This document shows positions 46,680-58,562 of a stretch of DNA of 64,000 nucleotides, piece by piece. Origin of the DNA: Gentiana macrophylla (Eukaryota > Streptophyta > Magnoliopsida > Gentianales > Gentianaceae); the NCBI GenBank assembly GCA_026214975.1, contig JAOBSW010000731.1, positions 29,122 through 93,121 on the forward strand, given 5' to 3'. Within the stretch, counting starts at the first letter, position 1. Each line of letters opens with the position of its first letter. The notes beneath the pieces were generated by a model. It was given only the letters and a program-made list of their open reading frames with translations, was not told the DNA's origin and did no database searches. Position numbers and translations under genes: made by a program.

Positions 46680-47574
46680 AATCATTCTCCACGTTCACCA
46701 CACTACTCAAGGTTTTCTTTACCACAAACATCTCTCCTTTCAATGATTCATACCCTCCATATGCCTTAGTTTCACAATTGTTTTGACAACAGAATTTCAC
46801 AGGTGTGAAAATGTTTACACCCTGGGTGTGAAACCCACGTATTTAAGCACCAAACGACTACGAATTTGGGAAAACTCAAAAGACCAAAGTTGTAGAACTG
46901 AGAGTTTTCTAAAGTATGTCAAATTTTCAGATTTTTTGGAGATACGAAAGTCGCTCAAACAATCGTTTTTCGGAAACTGGTGCAATCTGTCAATGATTTT
47001 CAGATTGGTAGCAGTGTCTTACGGTGCCAATTACGACAAAACTACAGAGAATTTGGAAAAACGCAAAAGATAAAAGTTTTATATCAGAGTATTTCCTATA
47101 CGATCACCAATTTTCAGGTAATTTGGGTTCGTCTAAAGCACAAAAACCTAAAACGATCGACGCTTGACGGCTGCAGTTTTTCTGGACAGATTGTTCGGAG
47201 TAATCGGCGGTTTTAGGCAAGATTTATGTTGAATCTGGATTGGGTGTAAAGAGAGAAATTGTAGAACGAGATGTTTTGTATATGTGGTAAAAATTGCAGA
47301 ATTTTTCGAGTTGTTTTGGTTAGGGAACGAACTGATACAAAAAACGAGATCTGGAAAATAATTAGGGTTCTTGGGTTGAAGGTTTGAAGAATCTTCAAGT
47401 TTTCCGGGTAGGATGGATGAAGATTTGAAGATTTTGGATGTTCTTGGGAGAGGGTGGACGAAATTAATGAACAAAAAACAAGGAACTAATTTTTATTATT
47501 TTTTTTTGAATAAGAAAATTAAAGAAAATAAACGGGGATATTTGATACCTTCGTCGCTGAGCTCCGATACCAAC
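46680..47574 (-). other. Leader of copy B1 with diverged 187-bp tandem repeat
   Basis: No credible gene. Units start GAATTTGG at 46862 and 47049 on the plus strand and share AAAACxCAAAAGA and AATTTTCAG in order. A plus-strand frame (46783-47073) is kept in B2 (49362-49652) but shortened in copy A, so I do not call it a gene. PBS GTTGGTATCGGAGC at minus 47574-47561. Confidence 0.6.
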
Positions 47575-48119
47575 TGATGCGATACGATCCCAGGAGATCG
47601 ACGAAAGGATCAATACGAGCCGAAAAAACCCTAACCTAACTGGGCAGCAGTCTAGGAAGAGGGCCAAGAACAACTCAACGCTTTGCTCAAGAACGCTGAT
47701 AAGCTCTTGAAAGGGGGTGCAATCTCTACGACAAAGAGATCACTCGCATAGCGATGTTCTTGATCAATCACAGACCAAGGGAAAAGAGAAAACTCTCAAT
47801 TTCATTATAATAGATTCATCATTGGTTTTCCATATAAAATTACAAGGAATGCCTTTATATAGGCTACAAAATAAATGACTAACCAACTCCTAAGCAATGT
47901 GGGATAAATTACATAGTAATTTTCGCCACTATATTTTGTAACAATCCTAACTCAACCCTAATAAGCCCAAACGGCTATTATTTGCTAAAAATAAACACCT
48001 GGCCTTATATACTAACATATGGGCAACTTTTGACATGGGCCTAAGGCCGTTTTATTCATTAAAACACTGAAAACTAAAATAAACAAAACAAATAAAATGT
48101 CTCGGGACAGATCACATCA
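47575..48119 (-). repeat. Middle LTR of tandem B
   Basis: 545 bp, shared between B1 and B2. Same ends as the outer LTRs. A small gap in the CACTCGC..GCGATG stretch (47743-47756) compared with copy A. Confidence 0.93.
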
Positions 48120-48530
48120 TTCCTCCCGGTTGGAAAAGATTCGTCCTCGAATCAATAGGATGTCATAAGAAGTCGAGATCGGATACCAATCACGAACAAC
48201 CCACAAAAAACATCAATGCTATGCCGGGATCAAATATACGACGAAGTGAAAACCTCAAATCAACCTGATGCGAAAAGGGCGATGTGTCTTTTTGCAACAA
48301 TGAGATAGAAGAATGTAATTGTGGGCTGGCAAAGCGTGGACGAAACATGGTGTGGTAGCAATATAACTAGAGCAATGCAATATCGGAGCCGCATCAACAC
48401 ATGCAGCAGAAAAGGATCAACAAAATGATGCGCATGGCTTCCACCAAGAGCCACACTGGGAAAGATCAACTAAAGGAACTAGTTTGCCTTGGGCGTATCC
48501 AAGTGGCTAGTCTCCACCTCATATGGAAGA

Positions 48531-49379
48531 TCATCTTGGACCTCGCAAAGATAAGTCAAAAACCTCATTTGGTGTTCCAAGAACTTCCTCATGATCAACA
48601 ACACTCTCAACATGACCATCAACAAAGGCCTCATCAACGTGAACTATCTTATCCATAACTAATTCCTCATCACTCTCCACTACTTCTTCCACAATCTCAT
48701 TCTCCTCGGTGATTGCATCTGCCACCATAGACTCTTGGATTACCTTCTTTTGAATGCTAACACTCTCTTCATTGTTTGCTTCAACCAAGGCTTTTTCACT
48801 TTCGGATTCACGTTTCAAACGAGCTTCCTCATGTGCGGCTGCCAGTTTGAGTTGATCTTTGTGGGCATCTTCGGGGGATAAGGAACGGAGTGTAAGTCTC
48901 ATCCTCTTATGGCGCAAGGTGTAGCGATTCAAATACCCATCATACGTAACCCTCCTATCATATTGCCACGGTCTCCCAAGTATGATATGACAAGCATGCA
49001 TAGGGACTACATCACATAAAACTTCATCATCGAGCCTACCAAGATTAAAAGATATTAAGGCCTGTTTGGTAACTCGCACTTGACCAACATCACTGAGTCC
49101 TTGCAACGTATATGGTTGAGGATGAGGTGTCGTAGGAATAGCTAAATCGGATACAAAACCAGCACTTATGACATTGGCACAGCTTCCCGCATCAATTTTC
49201 ATTAAGCAAACCTTCCCACTAACCAAAACCCTCGTATGAAAACTATTTTCTCGGTGCAAATCATTCTCCACGTTCACCACACTACTCAAGGTTTTCTTTA
49301 CCACAAACATCTCTCCTTTCAATGATTCATACCCTCCATATGCCTTAGTTTCACAATTGTTTTGACAACAGAATTTCAC
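48531..49379 (-). CDS. PR-like ORF of copy B2, most complete copy
   Basis: A 282-aa frame, the only copy with both halves of the retropepsin in frame. Active site at KIDAGSCANVIS (DAG, where canonical retropepsins have DTG/DSG), then the flap-like HPQPYTLQGLSDVG region, CDVVPMHACHIILGRPWQYDRR and the acidic tail. Upstream CCQNNCETKAYGGYESLKGEMF is not a standard zinc knuckle. The C-terminal part found in B1 is shifted out of frame near 48540. Such plant gypsy proteases precede RT, but here no RT follows. Whether it is active or merely relic is unknown; it has no gag or pol partner in the element. Confidence 0.6.
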   Translation of the reverse strand: MKFCCQNNCETKAYGGYESLKGEMFVVKKTLSSVVNVENDLHRENSFHTRVLVSGKVCLMKIDAGSCANVISAGFVSDLAIPTTPHPQPYTLQGLSDVGQVRVTKQALISFNLGRLDDEVLCDVVPMHACHIILGRPWQYDRRVTYDGYLNRYTLRHKRMRLTLRSLSPEDAHKDQLKLAAAHEEARLKRESESEKALVEANNEESVSIQKKVIQESMVADAITEENEIVEEVVESDEELVMDKIVHVDEAFVDGHVESVVDHEEVLGTPNEVFDLSLRGPR

Positions 49380-50145
49380 AGGTGTGAAAATGTTTACACC
49401 CTGGGTGTGAAACCCACGTATTTAAGCACCAAACGACTACGAATTTGGGAAAACTCAAAAGACCAAAGTTGTAGAACTGAGAGTTTTCTAAAGTATGTCA
49501 AATTTTCAGATTTTTTGGAGATACGAAAGTTGCTCAAACAATCGTTTTTCGGAAACTGGTGCAATCTGTCAATGATTTTCAGATTGGTAGCAGTGTCTTA
49601 CGGTGCCAATTACGACAAAACTACAGAGAATTTGGAAAAACGCAAAAGATAAAAGTTTTATATCAGAGTATTTCCTATCGATCACCAATTTTCAGGTAAT
49701 TTGGGTTCGTCTAAAGCACAAAAACCTAAAACGATCGGCGCTTGACGGCTGCAGTTTTTCTGGACAGATTGTTCGGAGTAATCGGCGGTTTTAGGCAAGA
49801 TTTATGTTGAATCTGGATTGGGTGTAAAGAGAGAAATTGTAGAACGCGATGTTTTGTATATGTGGTAAAAATTGCAGAATTTTTCGAGTTGTTTTGGTTA
49901 GGAACGAACTGATACAAAAAACGAGATCTGGAAAATAATTAGGGTTCTTGGGTTGAAGGTTTGAAGAATCTTCAAGTTTTCCGGGTAGGATGGATGAAGA
50001 TTTGAAGATTTTGGATGTTCTTGGGAGAGGGTGGACGAAATTAATGAACAAAAACAAGGAACTAATTTTTATTATTTTTTTGAATAAGAAAATTAAAGAA
50101 AATAAGCGGGGATATTTGATACCTTCGTCGAGCTCCGATACCAAG
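49380..50145 (-). other. Leader of copy B2
   Basis: Same layout as 46680-47574, with the two diverged 187-bp units. No gene is supported; the minus-strand frame 50156-49791 is low-complexity and not conserved in reading frame. Confidence 0.55.
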
Positions 50146-50689
50146 CGATGCGTCACGATCCCGAGGAGATCGACGAAAGGATCAATACGAGCCGAAAAAA
50201 CCCTAACCTAAGCGGGCAGCAGTCTAGGAAGAGGGCCAAGAACAACTCAACGCTTTGCTCAAGAACGCTGATAAGCTCTTGAAAGGGGTGCAATCTACGA
50301 CAAAGAGATCACTCGCTGCATAGCGATGTTCTTGATCAATCACGAGACCAAAGGAAAGAAAACTCTCAATTTCATTATAATAGATTCATCATTGGTTTTC
50401 CATATAAAATTACAAGGAATGCCTTTATATAGGCTACAAAATAAATGACTAACCAAATCCTAAGCAATGTGGGATAAATTACATAGTAATTTTCACCACT
50501 TTATTTTGTGACAATCCTAACTCAACCCTAATAAGCCCAAACGGCTATTATTTGCTAAAAATAAACACCTGGCCCAATATACTAACATATGGGCAACTTT
50601 TGACACGGGCCTAAGGCCGTTTTATTCATTAAAACATTGAAAACTAAAATAAACAAAACAAATAAAATGTCTCAGGACGGATCACATCA
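50146..50689 (-). repeat. Right LTR of tandem B (5' LTR of B2)
   Basis: 544 bp. Its inner end reads CGATGCGTCACGATC where the others have TGATGCGATACGATC, and there are further small changes near 50210 and 50300, several at CTG/CAG positions. Confidence 0.92.
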
Positions 50690-51435
50690 ACTACTCTGTA
50701 TCGCATCAATCCAAGCTTCAGCTGCACCCAAAAGAAAACTGACCGCCAACTGTGCCATCTCAGTCTCAGGGACATGTATATTCCTACATGCCTTCTCAAA
50801 AATTCTTATCCAATCCTCGGCCTTCGAGTGCTCAACATTTCCAAAGAAATCCTGGACCTTGTTCCTTCTCAACCCGGTATACCAGTCAACTGGTGGTGCT
50901 TGCTCGAAAACCAGTCTAACTGGTGGTTGCTGCGGATAAACTGGAGGGTACGCATACGGCACTTGCTTTGGTGATCTGGGGTTCTTTGGAAACCGTAGGG
51001 TGGGTAGCCAAAACCTTCTTTGAAAGTCGGCGGGGTGTGGTGGTCTTTGTGGGGCGTGGAGTAGGACTACTGGAGGTGGATAGGGGATCTGTTGTTCTTT
51101 CTTTGGAACACAAAGGGTGAGGTGTGGCTCCTTTGGTGGAGGTAAAAGATTTGTGGCTGCGGAGGGTAGCTCACTTGGCGGTGGTATCGAACTTACTGGA
51201 ACCTCACCGACCGAGAGAAAATGGAGCAGAACTTCCCACATGCCCTTTGTGGGGTTCTTTGAGTTGTGGTGGCGAATTCGGCGAGAATCCGGTGAGGGGT
51301 TCTTTGTTTGTGGAGGTGGTGACAAACTCCGCCGAGGTGGATGACTTGGCCTCACAATCCTCCTCCTACGACCGGTGTTGGACTCTCCCGTCGAACTCCT
51401 CGGCGATTACGCACCGGCTCAGTTCGTGAACACCA
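50690..51435 (-). pseudogene. Unit Y gag N-terminal half
   Basis: Start codon at 51435-51433, with stops shortly after it. A 222-aa open frame (51355-50687) has a proline-rich N-terminus and then PPVDWYTGLRRNKVQDFFGN and KAEDWIRIFEKACRNIHVPETEMAQLAV, the gypsy gag domain, cut at AIQSS by tandem B exactly as in unit X. Plus-strand ORFs over it are shadows. Confidence 0.82.
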
Positions 51436-51533
51436 TCCACGATGATCAAAGAAAACCGAGCGTTACTAAAAGAGCTAGAGAAACTTATCTTAAAAGAATA
51501 GAAGCCTAAAAGACGCTTTTCTCTCATAACAAC

Positions 51534-53790
51534 TGTAACGCCCCGTTCCCGGACACCGAGTCCTTATCCGGAAATCGTAACGTTCGGCACGCATAACATT
51601 AAATAAATAACATTACACGTAAGCCTCTACTACGTCATATCAAATAAAAGCAAACGGAAGCAAAAGACTCGGGTAATTTTTTCTCCAAACATTAAAGAAT
51701 AGGAATCACTAAAGGTAGAAAGAAAATGTAATGCTTATTACATTCAAAAGAAATCAACGAAATCCAATGCTACTAAGATAACTATTACATCCAACTAATC
51801 CAAGTCTATGAAACAGCATAAATGAAGGGAACAAAAATAAATAAGAGTCTTCAACTCCGGCGTCTTCAAACGTCGTCATCAAAGTCCTCCTCGAAATCAT
51901 CACCAACCTGTTCGTTTTCTCTCCCCAAACACATAAATAAACATGCATTTGAGGTAACTACAATGTACATAGTAAGAAGTAGAAGCTACAACTTAATTAA
52001 GGTTTGTTATTAATAGATTATCTTGATGAAAACGACTCAACCTAGGGTTCACTTCATGTCCATCAACATGTCATGACTATACGTTTCTACTTAGCTTATC
52101 TTTGTTGCGTCATTACTCAAGGACACTGCGCATGGCATTCATCAGCCTGAAGATATTCTTGCTAACTAACGGTGATTAGCACCGGTTAGCTCCGGGTCTC
52201 CCGGTATGCGATATCGTCCGATGGATTTCCTCCACTACCCTTCACCGTTTAAGGCGGCAGGTGTTGTCCACCTTTTATGAACGTATCACATCGCCGATAT
52301 GGAATAGTGTCTAACCGAGAATAGTTGATGCTTTATCTTTTACTACACATATGTAAGTATCGATATGAATTAACTAGCCATCCCTAGTGTTTTCAAGTAA
52401 GCTCCCTCGCATCTCCTACTCTCGTACCTAGACCACTAGACACGGACAAGTCCTAGCAAATACTCAGGCATTGATGAACTCTAGTTCACCAAAGCACAAG
52501 CCCTTTCATGCCCTTCCGACGGATCCGAACTTCAACTCCCTTTAAGAGTACATTCGGTGTTTTAACTGAACGCATCAGAAGTACAATCGAAGCTAGTTCA
52601 TTTTTAATTAATCTTAATACAATATAATTAAAAGATCAAACCAATAAATAACATAACATTGAAGCCTGAACTAAACTGAATCGATTAAGATCAATAAAAC
52701 AAGGTAAACCGATCAAACACCCGTCTGAAACCCTAAACGCTCGTTTAAACCCTATTGGACGCCCGTCCAACCCTATGGACGTCCGTCTGGGACTGGACGT
52801 CCGTCCACTATAACTGGATGCCCGTCCACCTAAAAACGCTACAACCTGTATGTAAAATCACTCCTCAAACGCCCGTCCGCTTAAGGCAAACGCCCGTTTG
52901 AGTTTCCAAGCTTTCAGACGCCCGTCCGCTTATGCAGACGCCCGTCCACCTGCGTTTTTCCCAAAACCCCAAATCTTCAAACTCGATTTCTAATCCGTTT
53001 CTAACACAAACAGCAGCAACTTTAACACAGACAAAACGCCTAAACGCATATCTAACCGTATCATAGCATCTAGGATCATTAACCAATCAAAAAGATACAT
53101 CTTTCTTGCACCAAAACATCTTAAATCTTGATCTAACTACTCTCCACCATAATTAGATTGTAGGAAGAGCTTCTTACTTGTTTAACAGCAAAACCAACAG
53201 CAAAAGCTCAATAAAACAGCAGCAAAACAGTCTCTTCTCTGCAAGAAACATGTGTGATAAATCCAAACCTTGATTAGATTCGATCACACGCTTCTTAAAC
53301 GATAAAATACGAAAAAGATATGAGTTTGAACCCATCAAACTCGACAAAAGAGCATATTTTGGGCATAAACATACCTTACAAAAACTTCAACTTTTTGGTG
53401 TTGAATCAACGCTCTCCTCATGACGATTCCGGCACACCACTCTGATCTGAAAACGATTGAAAATTGACTCAGAACCGATGAGAAATCCTTCAGCCCAAAG
53501 TTATGCTCACACACGCATAAAAAAGAATATGCGGCTGCCCCCCTTTTTGTGAATAAAGATCTAGGTTATGAGATTAATGTGTATAATAGATCCCTTATAT
53601 AGTTAATCCCAATTAAATCCTTTTTTTCAATTATAAAATCAGAAAATCTCTTTTATTATATACATAATTATCTTAAAAATTATATATATAAATATCCAAT
53701 TATTTAAACTCCAAATAAAAGGAACCGAACCCAATATTTCGTTTTCGCAAAAAGACACGTCTGCCTTTTCTTGAAAATCGGAATATTACA
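51534..53790 (-). repeat. Tekay LTR 3 (5' LTR of unit Y)
   Basis: 2257 bp with the GACGCCCGTC cluster at 52717-52951. It ends GAATATTACA next to the target duplication GGCGG (53791-53795). A PBS-like GTTGTTATGAGAG lies at minus 51533-51521. Confidence 0.93.
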
Positions 53791-53864
53791 GGCGGGATAT
53801 TTATTTTATCCTTTATAACCGTAGTTAACACGATCCAACGGTTACAAACGTTATGGAGAAAGTA

Positions 53865-53990
53865 ATTGGCCACGTGTCAAGACAGCATTCACTCAGATTA
53901 ATCGTGGTTGATATGGATGTACGTGCACTGACAGTTACAACCACTCCCTATCTATTTATACAGACCCATTACACAGAAGATACTCTCTAC
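53865..53990 (+). promoter_or_regulatory. Promoter-like block upstream of the SIRE-d env-like ORF
   Basis: CCACGTGTC (53870-53878), a G-box/ABRE-type core, followed 73 bp later by CTATTTATA (53952-53960), a good plant TATA box. A start about 30 bp downstream would give a leader of roughly 80 nt before the ATG at 54074. An AACGGTTA stretch (53838-53845) lies further upstream, similar to AACGGCTA in the SIRE-c LTR (14375-14382). Prediction only. Confidence 0.5.
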
Positions 53991-54073
53991 TTGCAAAATC
54001 TCAGATTGTTGTTTTTACACTGTGTGAACATAGATTTGAGAAATTATCTTCTTCATCTTATTTTTCTTTAACA

Positions 54074-57002
54074 ATGGCGGAGAAGATTGATGTTCAGATT
54101 GGAACAAGCCAAAGTGTGAGAGGTTTTGTTGTTGATGCTAATAAAACTGAACTAGCAATCAACATTGGTCGAAGAATAAGGGGGTATGAAGGTCTGGAGA
54201 ATGTGCTTAATATAAGACTTGAAACAATTTCATACACAAATGTTGTGAGCTTCTGGAAGAACATTGTGATTAAAGAAGGAACATAGGCATTCAAAACAAC
54301 TGTGAATGCCCAGGAGATTTAGATTTCCCCAAGTCAAATGAGGGAAGTTTTTGGTTTTGAAGAAGTAGTAGATGGTTCGGTAAATCCCGAGGAAATGGGA
54401 TTATCCAAGATGGATTTTGTTGATAAGATCAAGACAAATGAAGGCATCATATCAACTCCAGGCATCAATGTTAGACACATTGGGTATGAGTACAACCTGC
54501 TGAGCAAAATCATTGCAAAGAATATATTAGGGCTGGTTGGAAGTATGGATACTCTATCAGGACCCAAGATAGAGCTGCTGATGATTATTTGCAGAAGTAT
54601 GAAGTTTGATTGGGCTGGGTATTTCATTCATTACATGAAGAAGGTTGCAAAAGAGGAAGAGAAGGAAAGAGGAAATCCAAGGCCTTACCTCTAGGATTAA
54701 TGATTCAGACCCTGCTGAATCATTTGGAGATTCCTGATGTAGCACCTGAAAAGATTAATCAATCCAGATACAAGAAAGAGATTGATTATGCTATCCCTGG
54801 TCTGGATGACGATGAAGAAGGTGTTCTTTGAAAGTCGTTGATAGTGATGACAATGGAGATGATGGTGATACTAGTGGTGAGCGAGGTCAAGCAAACTACT
54901 AAGAAATCATCAAACCCTCTTTGCACCAAAGAAGACCCTTTGAGAAGAGAAAGGTGTGACACAAGGAATATAATGAGAAATGTTAAAGCCTAAAAGAACA
55001 AGGAAGCAAACAAAGACTGATGCTGAATCTCACGAGGGTGCAATGAAGTTGAGATTACCGACCTGCTTGTGATTGCTAGAAAAACTGTTGTTGAGATTTT
55101 GAAGGAACAACAGAAAGAAGCCACTAGAAAGAGGAAGCCTACTGTGGTTGAAATTGATGATGAGCCACTTTCCAAGAGAAGGAAAGAGATTATTCACAAA
55201 AAGAAACATCGAAAGGGGAAACAATTGAAAAACTTAGAGGCTCAAAGGGCACAAGAAGAAGAAGAAGCAGTAGAAGAAGAAGTAGAAGCAGTAGGAGAGG
55301 CTATTGATGCTGAGCCATTGACTATTATCAAGCCTACTGAGGATGCAGAGGTTGTTATTGAGCAACTCTTGGAGAGTCACAACAAACTACTGGTAGAACT
55401 GTTGTTGTTTGTTGTTGAATCCTCACCGCTAAGGTCTGCTGAGCCTCTTGAAAGTGAACAGTTGAATCTATTGAGCAACTGTTGGAGAAACACAGCAGTC
55501 TGCTACACCAAAGCCTCTTTGTTATTGTTGAATCTATCAAGCCGCACAAGTTGTTGTTGAGCAACTTGTAGAAGAACCACAGCAAACCACTGAATCTACA
55601 CCGGCTGTGGTGAGTGAAACATTGGTTCAAGACTCGCAATTCCTGCAATAGTTCAGGGGGAAGAACAATCGCCGTTAACCTGGCGATGAGCATATAAGTC
55701 AGGGGAACCAAGTGTTGTGAAAATGGAGGTAGTAGGGACCAATATCCAATCTGAGCAACTTATTGACTTTCATACATCTATTGAAGACACTTTGAGTTTG
55801 CTTGTTGGGACCTTTGGAGGTCATCAAGCTACTGACACAGCTCTTAGAAAGCCAACTATGCCATATGAGAAGGCATGTAAGAAGGACAAAGTAGATCCTA
55901 ACTTCAGGAAAGTGCAAAATTATTTCCAATGGAAGTTTGGATTCTACAAGAAACAGAAACCAGCTGCTGATCCAATGAGTGGATTTGAAAAATGGGCATT
56001 TGATCAGATGGGTGTGGACAGCCTACTGGACTTGATAGATACAACCTTGCTGCAATCTAGGCTGATGGATCTATTGAATGAAGGGAAGAAAAGTGGAGCA
56101 ATTATGTTCAGAGATCCAAAGTACACGCCAAACAGTGATTCATCTGACTCTGATGTTGATTCCCCTATGTTCCATGGGGAGACAAGTAGAGTGGATAGAG
56201 AAACAACCACTGAAGCCACTGGTCAAGGAGCCACTGTTGATGCGAGAGTCGAACCCATCGACATTGATAGAGTCGCCGAGGGCGCAGATTTGGAGTGATG
56301 GATGAGGATCTGCAGGATCTCACCATGGATGATCATGATGGAATAAGTGGTACTGCAAATAGGTTGGTTGGTGAATCCTCTACTTTATTTGTTGAAGAAC
56401 CTACTGCACAATCTGAAGATCAACAAAGTGCTGGTTTGGATGAAGAAAGGATTACTGACCATAGTGAACCTAGTGCCAGTTCAGAGGACTCCATTCAATA
56501 TCAAGATGGATTTGACATTGAGGACACTCTTACCAAAACTGCCTCTATCCTAACAAAGATTGGTCATGCTGAAGGATTTCAAGTGGATAATGAAGCTGTA
56601 TTCAATCCTCAAAGAGTGGAATAGGAGGTTCAGGTTGCTGAGGTTCAAACAGCACCTGAGCAAAGGTTGGAACAGGAGGTACAAGTTCTTTGAGTTGCAA
56701 ACAAAGACTGGACACTGAGTTGGAACAATCTTTGGGTTTGGAGGAAACCCCTGATGTAGTTGTTGAAGAGGCTGCTATAGTGGAGCCTACTGGAGTCAGG
56801 GCCACTGTAGGGAAAGATAGTCAGCATGCTACTGTTGTTAATGATGAATAACAGATGCTGGACTATGACTACAGTGATGAAGAGTTTCAAATTTATGGAT
56901 TTACTTATGATGAACCAGTGAATGATGAACCTGCACAAGATCCTATAATGGAAGATATTCTTGGTGCTATGGTTGAGGAAGGACCTCCCCCTGCTGGGAG
57001 AG
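54074..57002 (+). pseudogene. SIRE-d env-like region
   Basis: Extra 3' ORF of SIRE elements, degraded. ATG at 54074 (MAEKIDVQIGTSQSV). Frames 54074-54286 and 54338-54694 are in phase and separated by two stops; the reading then shifts at about 54650 (54610-54831), and later pieces are 55069-55560, 55717-56298, 56295-56624 and 56855-57002. Features: KKHRKGKQLKNLEAQRAQEEEEAVEEEVEAV basic-acidic coiled coil (about 55200-55300), a degenerate repeat of E-Q-L-L type segments (55340-55600), and an acidic C-terminus. I see no clear signal peptide or fusion peptide, so 'env' is only the family label. It is cut by Athila-2 after PPPAGR. Confidence 0.72.
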
Positions 57003-58562
57003 TGTCACGGATTTATCTAACAAAGCAAACAAGTAATAATCCTGTTAACCTCAAGTATAAGGATCGTAGTAATAGTGGTTAATGCCGGGTCGATCTTACG
57101 GGGAACTGGCGATTGCTAACCCTAGTTTTTGTTTAACTAACTAACCTATGTCACGATTACTAAACTAAACAGCGAATGAAACAAAACAAAACAGAAAATA
57201 AGACTAGACAGAGGATGTAATCCAAAGCTAGGAAGAATACGGGTTGCAAACTTATTTAAACTAAACTAGTCTAAGATGCAATTAAAAGTAAACTAACTAA
57301 ACAAATTCAAGTTTTAAGGATTTAAATCAAGTTTATAACGAACAAACGAGGATTGATCCACCTATCCAACAAGCATTGATTTCCTATCTCGATTATATTG
57401 TGGTTTTTATCTAGGTTGTGATTCACCTTATCTAAACATGAACCCTAATTCCTTAGAAAGTTCATCTATTAATCTATTATCTTCCAATGCAAGATTAACG
57501 CGTTTTCGAACCAAAGGTGTAAACTTTATGTTTATAATCTAGCAATTAAACCTATTAACTTCCGTTATGATAGATTCGAATTACTATTCTTATTCATGAT
57601 GATCTAGGGTTTATTAAGATTTCCATCAACAATAAACAATCACACATGCATATCTTCCAATGTAAAAGCAATTAAACGTAATAAACATGAATAAGAAACA
57701 ACCTTTAAATAAAAACTCACAGTACAACCGAAGAAAACGAAATCAACAATCGTTGGATGGCTTCACAATACTCGTTTGATGAAGCTTTTAGCCTCTGAAC
57801 ATCCTCAGCAACTCGAATTTGCAGAAATAGTACATAAAAAGTAACTAATTTAATCTAGATCTAAAGTGCATAAAAAACTGGAATAAAAGGAGAAAAACGC
57901 AGCCTAAAGCCGCCCCTAGGTTTAGGGTTTTGAATAATGAGTGTATGGTCTCCTTAGGATTGAGAAACAGCCGCATATTTATAGATCTCTAAGTCGGTTT
58001 CGCTAAGTCGGCTATCGGACGCCCGTCTGGATCCTTGAACGCCCGTCCATTCTTCATATGAACTTCAAATCGGGCGAGTCATGACCAGGACGCTCGTTCA
58101 CCCAGGCGTCCACCAGCGGCCCAAAATTCTCGAATCAACTTTTCATCCCTGGACGCTCGTTCAATTCACGACGCCCGCCCACCCTTTGAGCGAGAGTGCA
58201 GACGCCTTGATATAACTGTTCGAATCCTGATTTCTTTGATCTCTATCTCCTTTCATCTTGTCAATTCCTTCATTATCTCTTTTAATCACCATATATTTCG
58301 ACTCTTATCTCTTTTGATCATCCTTTGAGCCTTGAAAAATGTATCTACATCATATAAAAACACCACAAAATGTAATATCGCCCAAATAATCGTAAAAACA
58401 TAATTAAAGCACATAAATCAACCTATTTTGCGATTAACTCTTTTGAAATATCATTTACTCAATATTTCCATTAAACACACGTTTCTTATGCAATTTAGTA
58501 CAAATACGGGGAAAAATATCACAGAATATAGCGTTATAAATCGTATAAATTCACCCTTAACA
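57003..58562 (-). repeat. Athila-2 3' LTR
   Basis: 1560 bp, nearly the length of the Athila-1 LTRs (1556 and 1559). On the minus strand it begins TGTTAAGGGTG and ends CCGTGACA. TATA box CTATAAATA at minus 57984-57976, with GGACG/CGTCC motifs just upstream (58205-58017). No gene inside. Confidence 0.9.

Larger units (their letters stand above)
44997..50689 (-). mobile_element. PR-only non-autonomous element, three-LTR tandem B
   Basis: LTRs 44997-45544, 47575-48119 and 50146-50689 with two internal parts (B1 45545-47574, B2 48120-50145). Target duplication ACTAC on the outer sides (44992-44996, 50690-50694), the same site and sequence as copy A in unit X. The array is therefore the same insertion event, extended by unequal LTR recombination. 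Confidence 0.92.
30361..53790 (-). mobile_element. Three-LTR tandem of a Tekay-type chromovirus
   Basis: LTRs 30361-32623, 38626-40898 and 51534-53790 separate internal unit X (32624-38625) and unit Y (40899-51533), all in the same direction. The outer flanks carry a perfect duplication GGCGG (30356-30360 and 53791-53795), so the array goes back to one insertion and grew by recombination between LTRs. Unit Y has gag, PR, RT, RNase H, integrase and chromodomain. Unit X has lost RT, RNase H and most of integrase. Both carry the same PR-only insert in gag. Confidence 0.93.

Noticed and set aside
46783..47073. Conserved 96-codon plus-strand ORF in the leader of the PR-only element
   Set aside because: Identical length in B1 and B2 only reflects recent duplication; copy A breaks it and no domain is visible. 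Mentioned only as a possible antisense frame.
54074..57002. Env-like region as a true viral glycoprotein gene
   Set aside because: No signal peptide, fusion peptide or clear membrane anchor can be seen, so only the SIRE family label is used.
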